A stretch of 64,000 bases of DNA from Ottelia alismoides (Eukaryota > Streptophyta > Magnoliopsida > Alismatales > Hydrocharitaceae). The stretch is from NCBI GenBank assembly GCA_037367405.1, contig JAZKJV010003272.1, positions 87,068-151,067 on the forward strand. The letters run 5' to 3'. Below the pieces are notes generated by a model, which did not search any database, was not told the origin of the DNA, and saw nothing but the letters and a program-made list of their open reading frames with translations. Shown here one piece after another: positions 62,078 through 64,000 of this stretch (position 1 is the stretch's first letter; every line of letters begins with the position of its first letter). A program made the translations under genes and the position numbers.

Positions 62078-64000
62078 TGTGACTCCCGCTCCCGCGGATC
62101 TGGGAAACCCGTTTACATATCACCCGTAGTATCACGTTTGTTAAGATCACATTAGAGTACTGCAAATTTTAGGGAATTTTTTTTAATGACATTCATATTA
62201 ACTAACAGGCCACAGAATTACAGAATGTCACAATTATATTGCATAAATATCCATGGCAGTTAACATGTAGCAACAGAAATTGCATTATGTACATGCATCC
62301 CAATTATATCAGAAGAGAAATAAAAGCATATAATATCTTGAACAAACTATAGCATGCGTACCTGATAATTGTAACTGCAGAGGCCGATGTTCAATTCTCC
62401 CAATACAACGGTGCAGGAATTTTGCCTGCAATCCACGGAATAGGGAGAAAAGAACATCAACAAATGTTGAGTAAATCTAATTAATTAAAATTAACAGGAA
62501 TTTAGTGGCTCCAAAAGAAAGCAAGTAATTTGACCTTGACAATTAAAATTTAAAGCTACTTGCAATGAAACAGGCTTTCAAGTTGTTTGGTATGTAAAAC
62601 CCCATTCTACTCATCCTACACTAATTACCCACATTAATCATTTATATACCAATATCATGTGATCCATATTTAAGTCATTGCCTTCTATTAATTATAATAC
62701 AAGTTTGACTGGTTTTGAGAATATGAATGATGAGTCTCTGATATAACCATTATCTCTATTAATGCTTATAATGATGTTTAAGAATCTTGTGGATTGATCA
62801 TAGTAAGAGTATATGATGGATATGGGGTTTTGATTCTTTCCTTGTTGATTTTCTCTATCTTAGTGGATAGTCTAATAAAGATGATTTTCATGATATGGTC
62901 TAATCTCTTTGCGAGGAATTATTGGCAGAAAAGTAACTAGTTCAACGGAAACCAACTCAACTGTAACCAAGCTTCCATGTAACCAATTCAACTGTAATTC
63001 AACTTTAGCCAACTCAATTGTGACTCAATCCAATCTCAAATGTTTCTTTTTCAGATTCAACTGTAACTGATTCAGATGTAGCCATAGAGGATTCAGATGT
63101 ATACATGGATAATGCAGATGTAGCAACGCCAAGTCTGTTGGCGAAAAATAAACAAAACTCAAGCGGTGAAGTAGCCTACAAAAGAGGCTCTTCCGTCTCG
63201 CCCTCTTATTGGAAGAGCGGTCAATAGAGGGATAGGTCTACTCCAAAACTACGCCACTGAGACGGGTGAGAGAGACTCTCTAGAAAAGTCGCTCTAAAAG
63301 AAAAACCGGCCCGACCGGTACGGGCTAACGAGCTCGAAAAACTAAAACCAAGGGACCTCCAGCCTAGGTACCCTAAAGAACAAGGGTCAGCGGAACCGGT
63401 CTTTAAAAGAAAGCCTGTGGATCCCAGAGAGGCGTAAAAACTGCGAGCGCTCGCGAAAAACCGAGAAAAAGATTGGGATCCGAGACCCGCGCACGAAGCG
63501 GCCGCTGCCCTAACTGGGCTTCCTAATCTTCCGCCCAGCTGAGGGTCACCGCCCCCCTCGCACAGTCAGGGGTAAAGGTTACCATGACTGACACTCATTA
63601 ATTATCAGTCATCAATGACTTGATCCCTCATCCTTTCTTAATCCTTTATGTGGTTGATTGTACAGATCTATGTCTTTTTGATCAACGATCTTATTGATAT
63701 AACTGATTCATCATTGATTCACTTATTCATCTATCACATCATTTCTCAATCTCTTCAAAGGTTGACTTTACAACTCTAGGTATTTTGTCACTACCTATCT
63801 TTGGTGATATGTATAAATAGTAGATTATACTCAAGGATCAATTGATGATGATTTCTTATTCACAATGATCTTAGAAAATCATATGTTGACTCCATAAAAG
63901 AAGAGTGTTAATATTTAACACTTGTAATTCACTCTTATTAAATAAGGTCATGAGATTGGAGGTTGTTCCCTTGAATCTGGGATCTAAGTGCAAACAATGA
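62078..64000 (-). repeat. 5' LTR of element F, cut by the window edge
   Basis: Nearly identical to 53780-55705. If full-length it should run to about 67.0 kb, outside the window. Confidence 0.85.

Larger units (their letters stand above)
53780..64000 (-). mobile_element. chromovirus-like Ty3-gypsy element F with ~4.9-kb LTRs, gag-less (5' LTR leaves the window)
   Basis: LTR copies 53780-58704 and 62078-64000 (partial) flank 3.4 kb of interior. The shared 1.92 kb differs at only a small number of positions by eye, so the insertion is young. Orientation is - (antisense to the JMJ gene). The interior carries protease, RT, RNase H and a broken integrase with a chromodomain-like tail, but only about 200 bp separates the primer site from protease, so gag is missing. 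Stops and shifts show that pol is dead. LTR ends TGTAACATCC...GTCACA and a pol-to-LTR GAGTCTCGAGGACGAGACT stretch are typical of Del/Tekay elements. Confidence 0.85.

Overview
The window is plant nuclear DNA. It carries one split, intron-bearing gene for a plant JmjN/JmjC histone demethylase, set in dense layers of plant-type retrotransposons (Ty3/gypsy, Ty1/copia, L1 and RTE LINEs, SINEs) and hAT or Harbinger-like DNA elements. The species cannot be read from the sequence. A TE-rich angiosperm with long introns fits best. I see no bacterial-style operon, rRNA, true tRNA or CRISPR array.

Host gene (+ strand, about 24.77 kb to beyond 52.29 kb): eight coding exons join in frame into about 1071 codons of a KDM5/JARID1-type H3K4 demethylase of the JMJ16/JMJ703 kind. 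They encode JmjN, JmjC with an intact Fe(II) triad, and a C5HC2 zinc finger. The usual C-terminal FYRN/FYRC exons are not visible, so the gene either continues past the window or is broken. Intron 3 (16.2 kb) splits JmjN. Intron 5 (7.45 kb) lies exactly before the Fe-binding HxE motif. Intron 8 is at least 11.7 kb. Two introns use GC-AG sites. Three successive introns (5, 6 and 7) each carry a short tandem duplication at the 3' splice-site region.

Left flank (1-24.3 kb): the 3' half of an Athila/Tat-like gypsy element with its LTR (1-7.5 kb); a purine-rich low-complexity tract; a TATA plus CT-rich leader-like stretch (8.86-9.26 kb); a long inverted-repeat element with a nested second inverted repeat (9.5-11.05 kb); old retroelement debris; then a four-level nest. 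Non-autonomous LTR element B (13582-21171, TSD CTTTC) has a sister copy A inside its 3' LTR and a different element C (TSD AAGTC) inside its 5' LTR. B itself sits at the edge of an older element G that also holds a hAT insertion.

Inside the gene: intron 3 holds a SINE, an RTE LINE, a copia tail, an L1 LINE split by a younger L1 (14-bp TSD), a copia element carrying two hAT insertions, a hAT MITE and a second SINE just before exon 4. Intron 5 holds element D (same family as A and B, TSD TCATC), which contains a 4.3-kb solo LTR, which contains a Tourist-like MITE. Intron 8 holds a copia LTR with a hAT insertion, then an antisense chromovirus-like gypsy element with 4.9-kb LTRs whose upstream LTR runs off the right edge. 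Most boundaries were set by matching target-site duplications by eye.
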